Positions 12,301-23,489 of a stretch of 64,000 nt of DNA are shown piece by piece (position 1 is the stretch's first letter; each line of letters starts with the position of its first letter). Location of the stretch: NCBI GenBank assembly GCA_019022495.1, contig JAFEKR010000002.1, positions 4,650,001-4,714,000 on the forward strand, in the 5' to 3' direction. Source of the stretch: Epichloe hybrida (taxonomy: Eukaryota > Ascomycota > Sordariomycetes > Hypocreales > Clavicipitaceae). The translations under genes were made by a program, and so were the position numbers. The notes under the pieces are model-generated. The model saw only the letters and a program-made list of their open reading frames with translations, searched no databases and was not told the DNA's origin.

Positions 12301-12930
12301 AAACTCCAGTAGTTTGTCCGCTCTATTAGTTTTCCTATCTAGCTTATCCTAGAGGGGGTGCTTTTAGTTAAAGTCACCTACAAATATGCTTTAGTTATAG
12401 GGCTCCTCTAGGTTAATTATGCGAATAGGGGTGTTCTAGTTATTACTATATCCCTCTAAGTAAAGGGAGTAAATATTAACTCCTTATAGCTCTACTAGCG
12501 ACTAGTTAGTCCCTCCCTAGGCTAACCATAACCCTACTCCGTGTTTCTTATTTATATATACTACGTTACGTCTATTATAATGCGCGAGTTAGAACCAGGC
12601 AAGGCCTAGTGCCAGGGGCCACGGGTTTCTTATGTGTTCCTATTCTTAGATCACGATCACATCTATATTAGTCTAGTGACGGAGCGCTATATGTACTAGT
12701 TTGTTCTTCTTATTTATATTCTAGAAAAGGACTCGTAATATTATTATGTTAATTAAGGGGGTTATTAGTTACTACTATCTTATGCTAGCTCTGTTCTAGC
12801 TCTGAGTTGCTCTGCGTACTATCTAATGCTTCCTAATCTCAGTTATTTAGCGCTTTGTTCTATATTTATAGGGCATTCTCTCTTTCTACTTGCTACAACA
12901 ATAGGTTCCGCCGCTATACTAGGTCTCTCG
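9400..12930 (-). pseudogene. LINE copy 1 ORF2: endonuclease and reverse transcriptase (RIP-damaged)
   Basis: On the minus strand an apurinic-type endonuclease lies at about 12760-11990. It includes a conserved V-G-D-F-N block at 12369-12383 followed by H-P-L-W-D. The reverse transcriptase lies at about 11300-10450; 11118-10891 is still open and carries the block around A-F-N-G-V-S. The active-site box G-F-A-D-D is intact near 10732-10752. A C-terminal Trp-rich region continues to about 9440. ORF2 of Tad1-like LINEs makes the nicking and reverse-transcribing protein. Many in-frame TAA/TAG at Trp/Gln positions mean it is not expressed as a full protein. Domain edges are approximate. Confidence 0.85.
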
Positions 12931-12954
12931 CGGGGTGCGGTCAAGCCTCTACTT

Positions 12955-14180
12955 AGGGAGCAGGTAGTGAAGTAAGAGGGCTATTTAAGATATCCCGCTT
13001 TAGTAGCATTTCACTTCTCTTTTAGGACAGGACAGTCCCTCGACTAGGCCAGGTATGGTCTAAAGCATAGGATGTAGTTCTCTTTTACCTATCCGTCTTT
13101 TACTAGGCAGGAGGACTCTCTATCCTCGTAACAGCTAGCTCCGCACCTACCACACCTTAGTGCTGCCTTATAAAACTTAGCTATGTGGCCAGTTTAGAAG
13201 CAATTATAGCACTATTAGGGTTGTAGGGTCTTATTATATAGTTTAGTTTAGAAAAGCTCCGCTTTAAAGACTATGCTATCTCGGCATATCTTATTAGCAT
13301 CTTCTACTTTAGCTAGGCCTAGTATTAGAGTGGTTCTTTAGGCGCCTTCGCCCCAGGGTTATCTTACTATTGCCTTTACTATGTTTACCTTATTAGCCTT
13401 TCTGATTTCTATTGCTAGGTTCTTGAGAGAGGCATGTTTAGTTAGGAATTCTTTAATAATAACGCTAAGTACGCAACGGTGGAGGGTTGCCTCTAGCCTG
13501 AATGCTTCGGTAATCCATTTTTAGTCTTCTCTGTGTTAGGCAGTGTTTCCTTCAAAGGTGATAATTGTGTTCCTACTAGGGAGTCTTCTAGCTACTACTG
13601 CTATAGTCTAGCCTATAGCTCTGTTTACTACTATTACTATGTTTTCCGCGCCCCTAGACTAAAGCAATTCCTAGATAGTGTTCCCTTTAATAAGTACCTC
13701 TCAGTCCTATCTACCAGGGATCTAGAGGGTGGGAGGTAAGTTATTTATTCATTTAGGGGCTAGGCCGGCGGCAATGCCTGCCCAGGTCAGAGTGTTACTT
13801 CCTTTAGCTCCTTCTTTAATAGCCTCTTTAAGGGCTTGTTTAAGGGCTTCTTTAGTAGTGCGAATGTTGCTATTGTTATAGTTTATTACCTTTGCTTCAG
13901 CTTAGGCGCGGTCCGCTACCTATCTAGCGATGGCTTTGGTGATACGCCACACCTAAGTAACTTTATCACTAGGGATAAGGCTTACGATTTTATTATAGTA
14001 TTTTGTATCATCTAGATATTTAAATTAGTTCCAGTCTGTCATAGGGTTATTCTCATCGCTCTAAACGTTAAACTATCCTATTTCTGCGTTTAGGTGGTGG
14101 TAGCTCTATGCTAGCCCCCTTTCTCCTAAGTCAATTACTATTAGCATATCTGCACTCCTGCCACTAGCTCTATCATAATG
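12955..14180 (-). pseudogene. LINE copy 1 ORF1: nucleic-acid-binding protein with zinc knuckles (RIP-damaged)
   Basis: Minus-strand frame upstream of ORF2. An N-terminal hydrophilic part (about 14160-13800) precedes an Ala/Lys-rich stretch, then a region starting E-A-F-R-L-E-A (about 13505-13480). CCHC-type knuckles follow at about 13215-13030, with C-Y-N-C-F-x-T-G-H still readable and then C-G-R-C-G. This is the usual order for fungal Tad1/I-clade ORF1, which coats the LINE RNA. Some Cys and several Gln/Trp codons have been changed by RIP. Confidence 0.75.
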
Positions 14181-14311
14181 TGATATTGTGGGGGGGGGTA
14201 AACGGAGGCAAGGAATTTAAATATTGATGTGGTTTGTATTTTAGAGGCGATTCCGGACCTTTAGAGCGGTGCGGAAGTTTATGCGAAGGTTTTTTATTAT
14301 TAATTAATATA

Positions 14312-14424
14312 ATAAGGGCATTTATCTTGTAATATTAGCAAGCGTTAATTCAATTAATCTAACGGAGCTAATAGCCTTAAAGATAATAATAAATTTAGCA
14401 ATAGAAGCTACCTAGGCTTATAAC
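14312..14424 (-). other. C2 leader, primer-binding region and gag start
   Basis: This 113-bp remnant of C2 lies between the LINE and the C2 5' LTR. On the minus strand it starts directly after the LTR with GTTATAAGCCTAGG, the place of the tRNA primer-binding site. RIP prevents naming the tRNA. Gag is continued on the other side of the LINE at 7726. Confidence 0.6.
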
Positions 14425-14644
14425 TATTAGGTAGGGGTGTAGATAGGTAATAAAAAGTGTTTAATTTGATTAATTAGAGGTGCAGACGTCACCTAACTTT
14501 TATACCTAAAGGGTATATAGTGCGCTATAGTAATAACTAGTCTACGGAGGTACTTCTAATACATTTGTCTCCACCGATGTCTTATCCTAGTTAATACGCG
14601 ACCCTCGCCCACACATCCAATGCTTCAGGGAGCTCTTCCTAACA
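14425..14644 (-). repeat. C2 5' LTR (220 bp)
   Basis: Aligns end to end with 2669-2888. The inner (left) end has lost its terminal TG (now TATTAGG) and many CA/TG sites. The outer (right) end, ...CTTCAGGGAGCTCTTCCTAACA region, is intact. It is followed by the TSD CTAAG at 14645-14649. Confidence 0.9.
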
Positions 14645-14649
14645 CTAAG

Positions 14650-14827
14650 TAGCTACAAGATAGCCACGTGCACGCAGTAGGGTATTTAGACAAGGACTGC
14701 CCACAAGAGATATAGGAGGTTAGAGTTTAAGACCTTTATGTACCTACCCCTAAGTAATAGCTCTCTAGCTATAACTAAGAACCTTAGCTTTTACTTTATT
14801 TATATCTCCCTAAATATAGTTATAATA
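14650..14827 (+). repeat. G1 5' LTR, remaining 178 bp
   Basis: Continues the LTR interrupted at 2668 and ends at AGTTATAATA, which aligns with AGTCGTGACA at the end of the G2 3' LTR. The first bases next to C2 are well preserved; mutation becomes dense toward the element interior. Confidence 0.88.
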
Positions 14828-14879
14828 AGTTAAACTCTTAAACCCTTTAGGGAAAATAAACTATTAGCTAGATTTAAAT

Positions 14880-17800
14880 ATAAAGAAGCTATAGAATATC
14901 TACCTAAAATACACTTATATTACCTAGTAAGGAAGCCCTAACTCCGTAGTAACTAGGTAGTAACTAGAATACCCTAACTATAGAACATAAGAGGGTATAG
15001 TAAATACTACCTAACTAAAGTAGTAATACTAAATCTAGTAATAATAATAATCTAGATAAGCTATAAAGGTAATATAAGGTTATATAAGCTAAGCTATAAA
15101 ATACCTATATAAGAAAGGAGATCTTAGATATAGAAGCGTAGCTTAAGGAAATAGAAGTAAACCTATAATTAGCTAGATTAGGTAGAGGACTTATAATTAC
15201 CCCTTAGATAAACATATAGAGAATTCCCCTATTCCTAGATTTCCTACCTAACACTAAGTTTATAGTAAATATATACTTATAAAGCTTTATTAAGACGTAG
15301 TATAAGGTGCTTGCATATAAAGGTAATACTTATAAGAATTTATAGGTATACCTAGTAGATTTAAATATACTATTTAAGCTAGACCTAAGAACCTTTTAGG
15401 ATAATAAAATAAAGGTAGTATATACTAGTAGCTACTTAGCTAATAATATAAAGTAATAGTAAATATATTATATAATAGTAAATAGGTTAGTTAACTACTT
15501 AGCTTATACCTAGGATAGATTTATATCCTAGCTAAATACTAGAGTAATAGATAAAGATATATAGTGCTTAGAAGCTACTAGGACACTACTAAATCTTAGG
15601 TAAAAGAGTAATTAGTCTTTTTAATCTTTCCTAAGACTTTAGATAAAGGTAGAAGCGGAATTACCTAACTAAATCCCTATATGCTTAAGAATAGTAATTT
15701 TTCTAAATAGCTTAAATAATACTATAAGGAAGTATATAGTTAGCTAAGAGTTTCTAATATCTTAGAGTTACCTATAGGGTTAAGGAAAAAAGGCTAAAGT
15801 TATAATAATATCTATATTAAGTAATTATAATAGAAACTATAATAAGGAGGGTAGGAGTAATAAAAGATAATACTCTAGCTCCCTTATAAATAACTTATAG
15901 CAAAGCTTATAGTAACCTAGCATAGGCTAGAGACTATTTAAGTGCTATAAATATAGTAGCCCTAGATATAGTATAAATAGATATAATATAGTAGACTGCT
16001 TAATTTATAAAAGTAATAGGTATATTACTAAGAAGCATAAGGATAGTAGTAATAAAACCTTAGACTTAAATAAGATTTTAATTAGTTTAGCTTAGGCCTA
16101 GGATAATAGTCTTACTATAAAAAAACCTATAGATAAGAGAATAAGAATATAGGTGTCCTTATAGTAAGATAACTACTAGTTAGTAATGCTAGTGCTATTT
16201 AATATAAGCATAGAATATTTGATAATCCACCCTAAATTATTATTAAAATAGGATTAGAAGAATATAAAGAAAATAGAGATAACACTAGAAAGCATAAGTA
16301 AGGACAAGATCCTATACTAGGGAATCCTATATAAACTAGTTAAGGTAAAAGATAGTATAGGCTATATAAAAGTTTACTAAGTTAGCTACTATATTACTAA
16401 TATAGGAGAGGGAATACTCCTAGGGATAGACTAGACCCTAGAGTATAAACCTATAGTAATAGACTAGAAGTAAGGTTTCTAGAGGTTTCTAATAACCTAG
16501 GATTATATTACTTTTGCTATAAGTAAGTAATAATTACATAAGGTAGTAAAGCAGTCTTCTATTATGCTATTACTAGTATTACTAAAGATTAAGGTAGTTA
16601 ACCTAGAGGAAATAGAAGAAAATACTAATAAAAATTCATTAATAGGTAATATAGTAAGTAATAACCTAAGTTATAGCGTAGTTATAGTAATAGTAGTAAA
16701 ACATGCCTATATATTAAAGAAGAAAAAACTAAGAAGCGTAATAGCGCTCTAGGTAGTATTTTATAAAGAATTAGTAGTGTTTACGTAAGAGATAGATAGT
16801 AATATACCCTTATAGTAGATTCTAGAAGAGTATGTAGAATTTATAAATATGTTTTTAAAGGAGCTAGCTAGCAAGCTCCTGGAATTAGGTAGTTATACTT
16901 ATATGATTAAATTAGAAAAGGGAAAATAACTACCCTAGGGACTTATATATAACCTAGCTAAAAAAGAGCTAGAAGTGCTTAGGGAGTACCTAGTAAGTAT
17001 ATAGAAGAAAGGGTGGATTAGAAGATTAATAAGCCTAGTAAGAGCCTTGATTTTATTTATTCTAAAAGAATTAGGGAAATTAAGGCTTTATGTGGATTAT
17101 AGGGGCCTTAATAGGATTACTATTAAAAATAAGGCCCCTTTACTACTAATATCCGAAATCCTTAATTAATTAGCAGGTATAAAGATTTTTATATTACTAG
17201 ATCTTTAAGAGGCATACTACTAGCTACGTATCTATAAGGGTAATAAGTAAAAGATAGTATTCTATTGCTACTATAGGCACTTTAAATATTTCATAATGCT
17301 ATTTAGGTTAGTAAATACGCTAGCTACTTTTTAGGAATATATTAATAATGCTCTTAAGGGGCTTGTAAATAAATTCTATATTATTTACCTTAATAACACC
17401 CTAATATATAGTAGTAACCCCGTAAGATATATAGAGTATATTAAAAGGGTGCTAGAGTAACTTCAGGACGCGGACCTTTATATTAACCTTGAAAAGTGCT
17501 AATTTTTAGTTATAAAGGTAAAGTTCCTAGGTTTTATTATATCTAAGAAGGGTATTAAGATAGAACCATTATAGGTTAAAGCTATTATAACCTAGCTAAT
17601 ACCTAGTAGTGTGTTTAATATTTAATTATTCCTTAGGTTTATAGGGTTTTACTAATACTTTATAAAATAGTATAGTAAGGTAGTAGTCTTACTAATAAAC
17701 TATTTAAAAGGTGTTTAACTAGTAGAGTTTAAGCTAAAGCCTAGTAAACTTATAGTGTTTAGAGAACTCTAGAAGAAGTTTTAGGAGGTACTAATTTTAG

Positions 17801-20180
17801 TGTACTTTAACTTACTTTATTCGCTAAGAGTAGAGATAGATGTATTTAGTTATATAATTAAAGCTATACTTATAATATTAGTGCTAGGTAGCTAGTACCT
17901 AGTGGCGTATTTTTTAAGGAAGTTAACTAATATTAAACTTTGCTACTTAACCCTAAATACTAAGTTATTAGTAATCTAAGAGGCGTTTTAAGCCTAGAGA
18001 TATTACCTTATATATTTAACTTATTAGATTATAGTTATAATAGACTATTTAAATTATAAGTACCTAGCCACGAAGCTAAAGCTAACTAGCAGGTAAGTAA
18101 TAGTGTTAGATAAGCTTTATCTATTTAATTTTAGGATTAAATATTATATAAGTAAGTTAAATCCTGCTAATACCCTATTAAGAAAAGTCAATTATATTAG
18201 TAAGAAGCGTAAGGCAGAGGCTATATTCTTATAGCTACCTAGCTTCTTATCTAAGTTTATAGATACTAAGCGGCAGGGACACTATATAAGCAATAGTATA
18301 GTTATAGGTCCTAAGATTATATTACTTAGTATAGCTAATGGTTTATTATAAGAATACTATAAGGGCCACACTAGCCTCTAGGGTTTTAAGAAGATATAAC
18401 TTAATTATATTATTAAGAAACCTAATAGTCCTATAAAGCCTATAAGTAGTACGCTAACTAGGTCCGCTAATTATAAGCAGTAAGGTCATGCCTTATCTAT
18501 ATTTATTAATGTTTCTATAAGTCTAGTAAGCCTATAGGTTAGGAGTCTAGCTAGGTTAGTAGTTAGTAAGTAGCGTAGGCGCCCCCTTAAAACACTGCTT
18601 AGCTGTAATTTATTTGTAAGTCTAAAAGTATACTATAAGCTAGCTACTTATAGTAATATTATAGTAAGAATATAGGTAGTCTAGTAAACCTCTTCTAAGT
18701 TTATATATAATGCGTGTCCTATATATGTAAAATTAAAGACTTTAATTTAAGTTATATTATTTTAAGTATAGTAAGGTAATAACTTTACTATAGGTTATAG
18801 GAAGCTGCTTAAGAGTAGTAACCTTAAAGTATTATAGATATAGTCTATTAGGCCCTCTAAGCTATTAATGTTTTAAAATAAAGTTTTTGTTCTAGTAGGT
18901 ATAAGAAAGGAAATTTTATTACTTACTTATAATAACCTAGTAGTAAGCTATTAGGGAGTTAGTAAGATCCTTTATTAAATTATAAGTTAGTATTACTAGC
19001 TAATAATAAAGAAAGATACTAAGTTATATATATAAACTTATATAAGCTATTAGACTTTAAAGCTAAGGCACTATAAACCTTATAGCAAGCTAGCTACACT
19101 ACTAGTGCTTAATTAGCCTTTTTAAGAATTGTTAATGGATTTTATTACAAGGCTACCACTTATGAAAGACATAAATTAGACTTATAATATAATCTTAGTT
19201 ATTATGGACTGTTTTACAAAATATAGTATCTATATCCTTATTTTAACGCGGATAACTAGCGATAGGTTAGCTACTATATTCCTAGAGTATATTTTTAGGG
19301 ATTATAGCGCCCTAGAAGGTATTATTATAGACTATAGTTTAACTTTTACTAGTAGGTTTTAGATAACCTTTTACTATCTTATTATAACTAAGTAGTAACT
19401 AAGCATTGCATTTTACTTGTAAATAAATAGTTAGATAGAATGTTTAAACTAAGTTTTAGAATATTATTTAAGAGCCTTTGCTTGCTTTAATTAGACTAAT
19501 TAGGCTAATAATCTTTTAATAGTATAGTTTACGTATAATATAAGCATTTATTTAACTTATAGCTATACCCTAGCTAAGGCGTTATAAGGCTATAACCCTA
19601 GGGGACTACAGTAAGTAGTTATAGATATTCCTATAGTAAATAACTAGGTAAAGACTTATGCTACTATACTAAGAGATAGATATATAGTAATTAAGTAGCT
19701 TCTAAGTAACTTATAGGCCTAGTATATAAAATACTATAATAAGAAGCAGACCCTAATAAATTTTAGAGTAAGTAACTATGTTTTATTATTTATAAAGAAT
19801 ATTAACTTATAGTAACCTAGTAGGAAGCTAAGTATAAAGTATCTAGGCCCTTATAAAATTAAAAAGGTAATTAGCACTTATAGATTAGTGTATTAATTAA
19901 AGCTACTACCTAGAACGCGTTTATATAATGTTTTTAATATTACTAATCTTAAACTATTTATAAGGGACCTATCTAGCGTAAAAGATATATCCTTGCTATA
20001 AGAGAACATTATGGATAATAAATAGGAGTTTAAAGTCAAAAGAATTATATTATATTACTATAATAGGAAATATTAGAAATACCTAGTTAAATAGAAGGGC
20101 TATAATGCTTTAGAGAATTCTTAGGTAAAGAGAAGAGATTTTATTATAATAGATATTATTAAGGATTATAAGCGGTAATT
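14880..20180 (+). pseudogene. G1 gypsy gag-pol relic with C-terminal chromodomain
   Basis: Plus-strand Ty3/gypsy polyprotein, RIP-broken. Gag runs from about 14880 to a degenerate CCHC region near 15938-16030. Protease lies near 16170-16450. The linker at 16564-16752 is still open for 62 codons. RT includes Y-V-D-Y-R-G-L-N at 17089 and an active-site box reading Y-L-N-N-T-L-I near 17386-17410 instead of YLDD. RNase H is near 17830-18070, and integrase with its zinc finger and DDE core near 19000-19620. The chromodomain lies at about 20030-20165, readable as Y-L-V-K followed by G-Y-N-A-L-E-N-S. Chromodomain integrases steer chromoviruses to methylated-histone chromatin. Not functional as it stands. 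Confidence 0.85.
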
Positions 20181-20550
20181 AAGTAACTAGTTTATGGATA
20201 TAAAGGTGTATTTAGTAAAGTTTAGATAGTAGTAGTAATATATAAAAAAATCCAGATAATTTCTTAAACTTTAGATAACCTAACTTATAGCTACTTTATA
20301 CTAATTACCTTATTAATATATTACCTACCTATTCCTTAGTAGTCTTAGCTATAATAATAAGGGCGGAGGATTTATCTTTATTATTAGAGGAATCCCCCTC
20401 CCTATATATATATATATACAAAGCTCGCTAGGGAGGTCTAGTAGCCTAATATAAGTAGGAAGCGCGGATATATTAGTAGTAAGCTACTAGTAAGTTAGTA
20501 AAGCTATAAGCTAGAGCGTGAAAATACATATAGATAGAAGGTTTTATATA

Positions 20551-21443
20551 ATAAAACGCAAGCTATTAGAAATATTAATCTAGACTTCTAGATTAATAGT
20601 ATTATTAAGTAGTAATATAGTAACTTATTTATTAGCATTAGCCTTATATATAACTTCCACTATAAGTTACGCTTACCTTACTTAACTACGCTTATTAGTA
20701 TTTTTAGTAGTTAGGAGCGTATTATAAAGTTTACGCTTTACGCGCATTAGATGCTAGTAGTATATTAGTAGTAATTAAGTTATAGAAATAAGAGATATAT
20801 ATATTATTAAGAAAGTATAGATTATCTTTAGGATTACTATAAGTATTAATACGCTTAAAGAGCATATAGTATAACTAGGTAAACTAAGTAAGATATTAGT
20901 AGTGTATTAGTATATATATTAGTAGTAAGAAAGGGAGAATAAACCCTAGCGTAGTCCTTATTATTATGTGTATAATAGGCGTATTTTATTAAATTATTTA
21001 TATAAGTTAGGAGTAATATATAGTAAGATAGTAATAAAGTTATACTTAGAGAATTAGTATATTAGGTTAGGATAGATTTACCCTTAATAATATATTATAG
21101 CTCTATGCTATTACTATCTTTAGGTATAATAGCTTATATTATAACTTACTATATATAGTAAATATAAGGAATCTTTATTTTACTAGCACTACTAGCTATA
21201 AGTTAGTTAGGTAGGCGCTAGGTAAGTAGAGATATTATACTTATATTAAAATTTTTAAAGCTAAATACTTCTTACTAGAAGACTTTAAAGGAGATATTAA
21301 GGAATTTTTCCTACTAGAGGGAGGTAGTAGTAGTAAAGTAATAGCTTATATTAAAGATATTATTAACTACTAGTAAGTTAGTAGTAATATACTATAAGAA
21401 ACTTATAAGTAAAAGATAAGTAACTAACCTATTAGTATTTAAG
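20551..21443 (+). pseudogene. G1 ORF3, 5' two thirds (gypsy accessory frame)
   Basis: Same frame as the longer copies at 40357-41817 and 57012-58480. The start codon position reads ATA in all three copies, as expected from RIP of ATG. The N-terminus (K-R-K-L-L-E-I) is followed by a hydrophobic stretch. The frame is cut at about 21443, where the sequence jumps to hAT-like filler. No domain recognised. Confidence 0.5.
20867..21020 (+). repeat. 154-bp direct repeat, first copy
   Basis: This segment of G1 ORF3 recurs at 21461-21614. By eye only about one base differs (AATAAACC against AATTAACC). That is far closer than any two gypsy copies here, so the duplication happened after most of the RIP mutation. 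Confidence 0.9.
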
Positions 21444-21460
21444 GTATTTGTAGTGTAGTG
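21444..21460 (+). other. hAT-like filler at the G1 breakpoint
   Basis: From 21444 the sequence GTATTTGTAGTGTAGTGTAG does not belong to G1 but matches the subterminal repeats of the hAT-like elements (for example near 51177-51196). It joins broken ORF3 to the second 154-bp repeat. It could be filler from end joining or the remnant of an excised or aborted element. Confidence 0.55.
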
Positions 21461-21614
21461 TAGTATAACTAGGTAAACTAAGTAAGATATTAGTAGTGTA
21501 TTAGTATATATATTAGTAGTAAGAAAGGGAGAATTAACCCTAGCGTAGTCCTTATTATTATGTGTATAATAGGCGTATTTTATTAAATTATTTATATAAG
21601 TTAGGAGTAATATA
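21461..21614 (+). repeat. 154-bp direct repeat, second copy, at the end of G1
   Basis: Second copy of 20867-21020, in the same orientation. It ends exactly where gypsy similarity stops. The next base begins an unmutated patch and then a different copia element. Confidence 0.9.
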
Positions 21615-21711
21615 AGTTATAGCTAGTGGCTCGCTAGTATCACGTGGACCTAGCCTTATAGCGTGGTGCGCTAGCGGGGTGCACCCGTGTTGTGAGTGGG
21701 GCCTCACAATA
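21615..21711. other. Unmutated GC-rich patch of unknown origin (97 bp)
   Basis: This short stretch keeps CA, TG and CG dinucleotides (for example TATCACGTGGACC and GGGGTGCACCCGTG) while both flanks are RIP-degraded. It contains the inverted repeat TGTGAG...CTCACA at its right end. It matches nothing else I can find in the window and has no coding signal. It marks the junction between truncated G1 and truncated C3. It might be a remnant LTR or host DNA. Confidence 0.5.
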
Positions 21712-23229
21712 TGCTTATAATTATAAAATCGTTATGGACATTATATACGTTAACGGTAACCGCCCTATCCTATAAGTTGTTAATACGGCTACATCCTTTA
21801 ATGTAGCTAGATTTATTAAGGATATCTTTACAAAGACTATGTAGGAAGCACTTTGTCTTTGCTAGATTAATATCTATCTAGGCCCCCTGGATTTAATTAT
21901 TACAGACACTAGAATAACCTTTAGAGGCAAGGAATTTAAGTAGCTTATATTATTAATAGCAATTAAGATTAAAGATATCCCTATTAAGGCTTACTATAGC
22001 ATTAGTAAGGTTAAATAATATCACAGGCTGCTCTAAAAAGCCTATGATATTATTAGACGAGAATGCCTGATAACGCCAGAGCCTGTGGCGTTACAAATAG
22101 TAGTTAAAGCTATGAATAACACTATAGGATTAAATAGTCTTATACTAATAGTCCTTATCTTTAGCGCGTATTCTTGTATAGTTAAGGAATCGCTTCTATT
22201 GCTAGATATTACGTAATAAGCCCTTGTAATCCAACTAGTAATAAAGGAAGTTAAGCGTATTTATACCTAATGGAAGGTTAGTAATGCCCTTACTATAAGA
22301 AATAGTCCTAATACCTTTATAACTATTAACCTCCCGCTAGGATTACTTATATATATATAGCGTAAAGGTAAAGGATAGAAGGGCCCCTATAAGCTATTAG
22401 CTATAGAAGGTAAGACCTACACTCTTAAGCTCCCTTAAGGCCCTAAGGCCTTTAGATTAACCTTTATTAGGCCTTTTTATAAAGATCCTGATAAAGAGAG
22501 ACCTCTTAAGAGCATAGAGGACTAAGATGCCTCTCTATAGTCTATAACTACCCCTCCTATTAATCCCCTAAGGTAAGGACCTAGAAAACCTTAAAAGAAC
22601 CCTCCTATTATTATGTCTAATATTAATTACGTAGATTAAATAAAAGATAAGACTAATGTCTTTCTATTAGCTAAGGAAAGCTTTAATCTTAAGCTTATAA
22701 TCTAATTACGTAAGGAAGGAATTATTAAGACCCCTAGCGAACCCTTTAAGCGGTCTACTAAAGCTAAAATTAATACTTTAATTAAATAAGGTGTGTTTAA
22801 ATTTATTAAGTATAATAAAAGAGAGCATAGTAGAACTTAAATTTTTAATTCCTATATTATTAATAAGGTAAAGGGTAAGATAACGGATTTGTATAAGAAG
22901 TTAAGGCTTGTAATCTAAGGCTATGGCAATGAAGAGAAGCTAGTAATCCTCACATAGGCCCTAATAATCTAATAAGCTAGCTAGCAATTAATCCTTGCGA
23001 TAACACCTATATTATTATTACTAGGCCTTATCCTCTAGCTTTATAATATTACACAGGCCTATGTGTAAGCATAAACGCTTCTTAGTTATATAATCCTAGC
23101 CTGAATCCCTATCTAAATCTATTACCTATACCCTATAGGTATAATAATATAAGTAATTAAGCCTTTATATAGTATTATAGAAGCTAGCACTTACTAGTAA
23201 GTAATGTATTATTATTACTATAAAGAAAT
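21712..23229 (+). pseudogene. Copia family C3 pol relic: integrase and start of RT
   Basis: Plus-strand copia pol without LTRs. The integrase core starts near 21732 with M-D-I-I-Y-V-N-G-N-R and continues to I-I-T-D-T near 21895-21910. A G-P-Y-K-L-L-A linker, typical of fungal copia elements, lies near 22384-22404. The RT fingers (E-P-F-K region, then K-I-T-D-L-Y-K-K-L-R-L-V-I) lie near 22738-22920 and the RT palm follows to 23229. It is related to C1 but distinct. The frame is split by the outer C1 insertion inside GAAAT and continues at 44793. Upstream gag, protease and LTR are missing. Confidence 0.75.
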
Positions 23230-23489
23230 TGTTAATTCCTTCGGATCTTCATCGGTTCAATCGTGGCCAAAGACCGGACCAATTATGGGTCCGGCACGAT
23301 GCACGCGATACAATTGGCTGCATTAATTCGCCACCCCCTTTTGTGCCTTACATACGGATTTCGCCCACTTTTCTAGTATCTAGACTTTCCCTCTCTTCTC
23401 CCTCTTTCCTAGCTAGCTAGATAACTAACTATTATTAACTTCAATCATATAGGATTTATTACCTACGTAGGACCTTAGTGAATCTAACA
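23230..23489 (+). repeat. C1-outer 5' LTR (260 bp)
   Basis: Starts TGTTAATTCC and ends ATCTAACA. A pyrimidine-rich stretch (about 23375-23410) precedes CTAGCTAG repeats and may include the transcription start. CA/TG content is high in the first 150 bases, unlike the internal region. Confidence 0.9.

Larger units (their letters stand above)
7741..14297 (-). mobile_element. Tad1-like LINE, copy 1 (about 6.56 kb, minus strand)
   Basis: The same 14 bases (TATTAATTAATATA) flank both ends, at 7727-7740 and 14298-14311, as expected for target-primed insertion, here into C2 gag. On the minus strand the order is short 5' leader, ORF1 with zinc knuckles, ORF2 with endonuclease and RT, then a long 3' part (about 9400-7741). 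The 3' part contains a gene-like module reading the opposite way. The 3' end is AT-rich without a long poly-A. This copy is much less mutated than copy 2 (45019-64000): it still encodes FADD in the RT and has open stretches of 65 and 75 codons. Confidence 0.88.
2669..14644 (-). mobile_element. Ty1/copia family C2, complete, minus strand (carries nested LINE)
   Basis: A 220-bp LTR pair (2669-2888 and 14425-14644) is flanked by the 5-bp TSD CTAAG (2664-2668 and 14645-14649). The copia gag-pol relic reads on the minus strand, so the 5' LTR is the right-hand one. Without the LINE (7741-14297 plus one 14-bp TSD) the element is about 5.4 kb, a normal copia size. It sits inside the 5' LTR of G1. The two LTRs differ by transitions with one apparent exception (CTC/GTC), which fits RIP after insertion. 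Confidence 0.92.
2580..21614 (+). mobile_element. Ty3/gypsy chromovirus G1 (3' truncated, carries nested C2 and LINE)
   Basis: G1 is a member of the same family as G2 (34372-42190) and G4 (45844-58842). Its 5' LTR is split by C2 (2669-14644). The internal region resumes at 14828 with gag, protease, RT, RNase H, integrase, chromodomain and part of ORF3. The element then breaks at about 21443 and ends in a 154-bp duplicated piece of its own ORF3. There is no 3' LTR, polypurine tract or right TSD. The likely left TSD is ATAAG (2575-2579). All frames are RIP-damaged. Confidence 0.85.

Noticed and set aside
13533..13739. 68-codon plus-strand frame at 13533-13739
   Set aside because: Antisense to LINE ORF1, low-complexity Ser/Tyr, and not conserved in function; treated as a shadow.
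14880..20180. Alternative genetic code with TAA/TAG read as Gln
   Set aside because: Stops also replace Trp, catalytic Asp is changed to Asn and ATG to ATA. Copies differ by transitions, and unmutated inserts use ordinary codons. RIP explains all of this.
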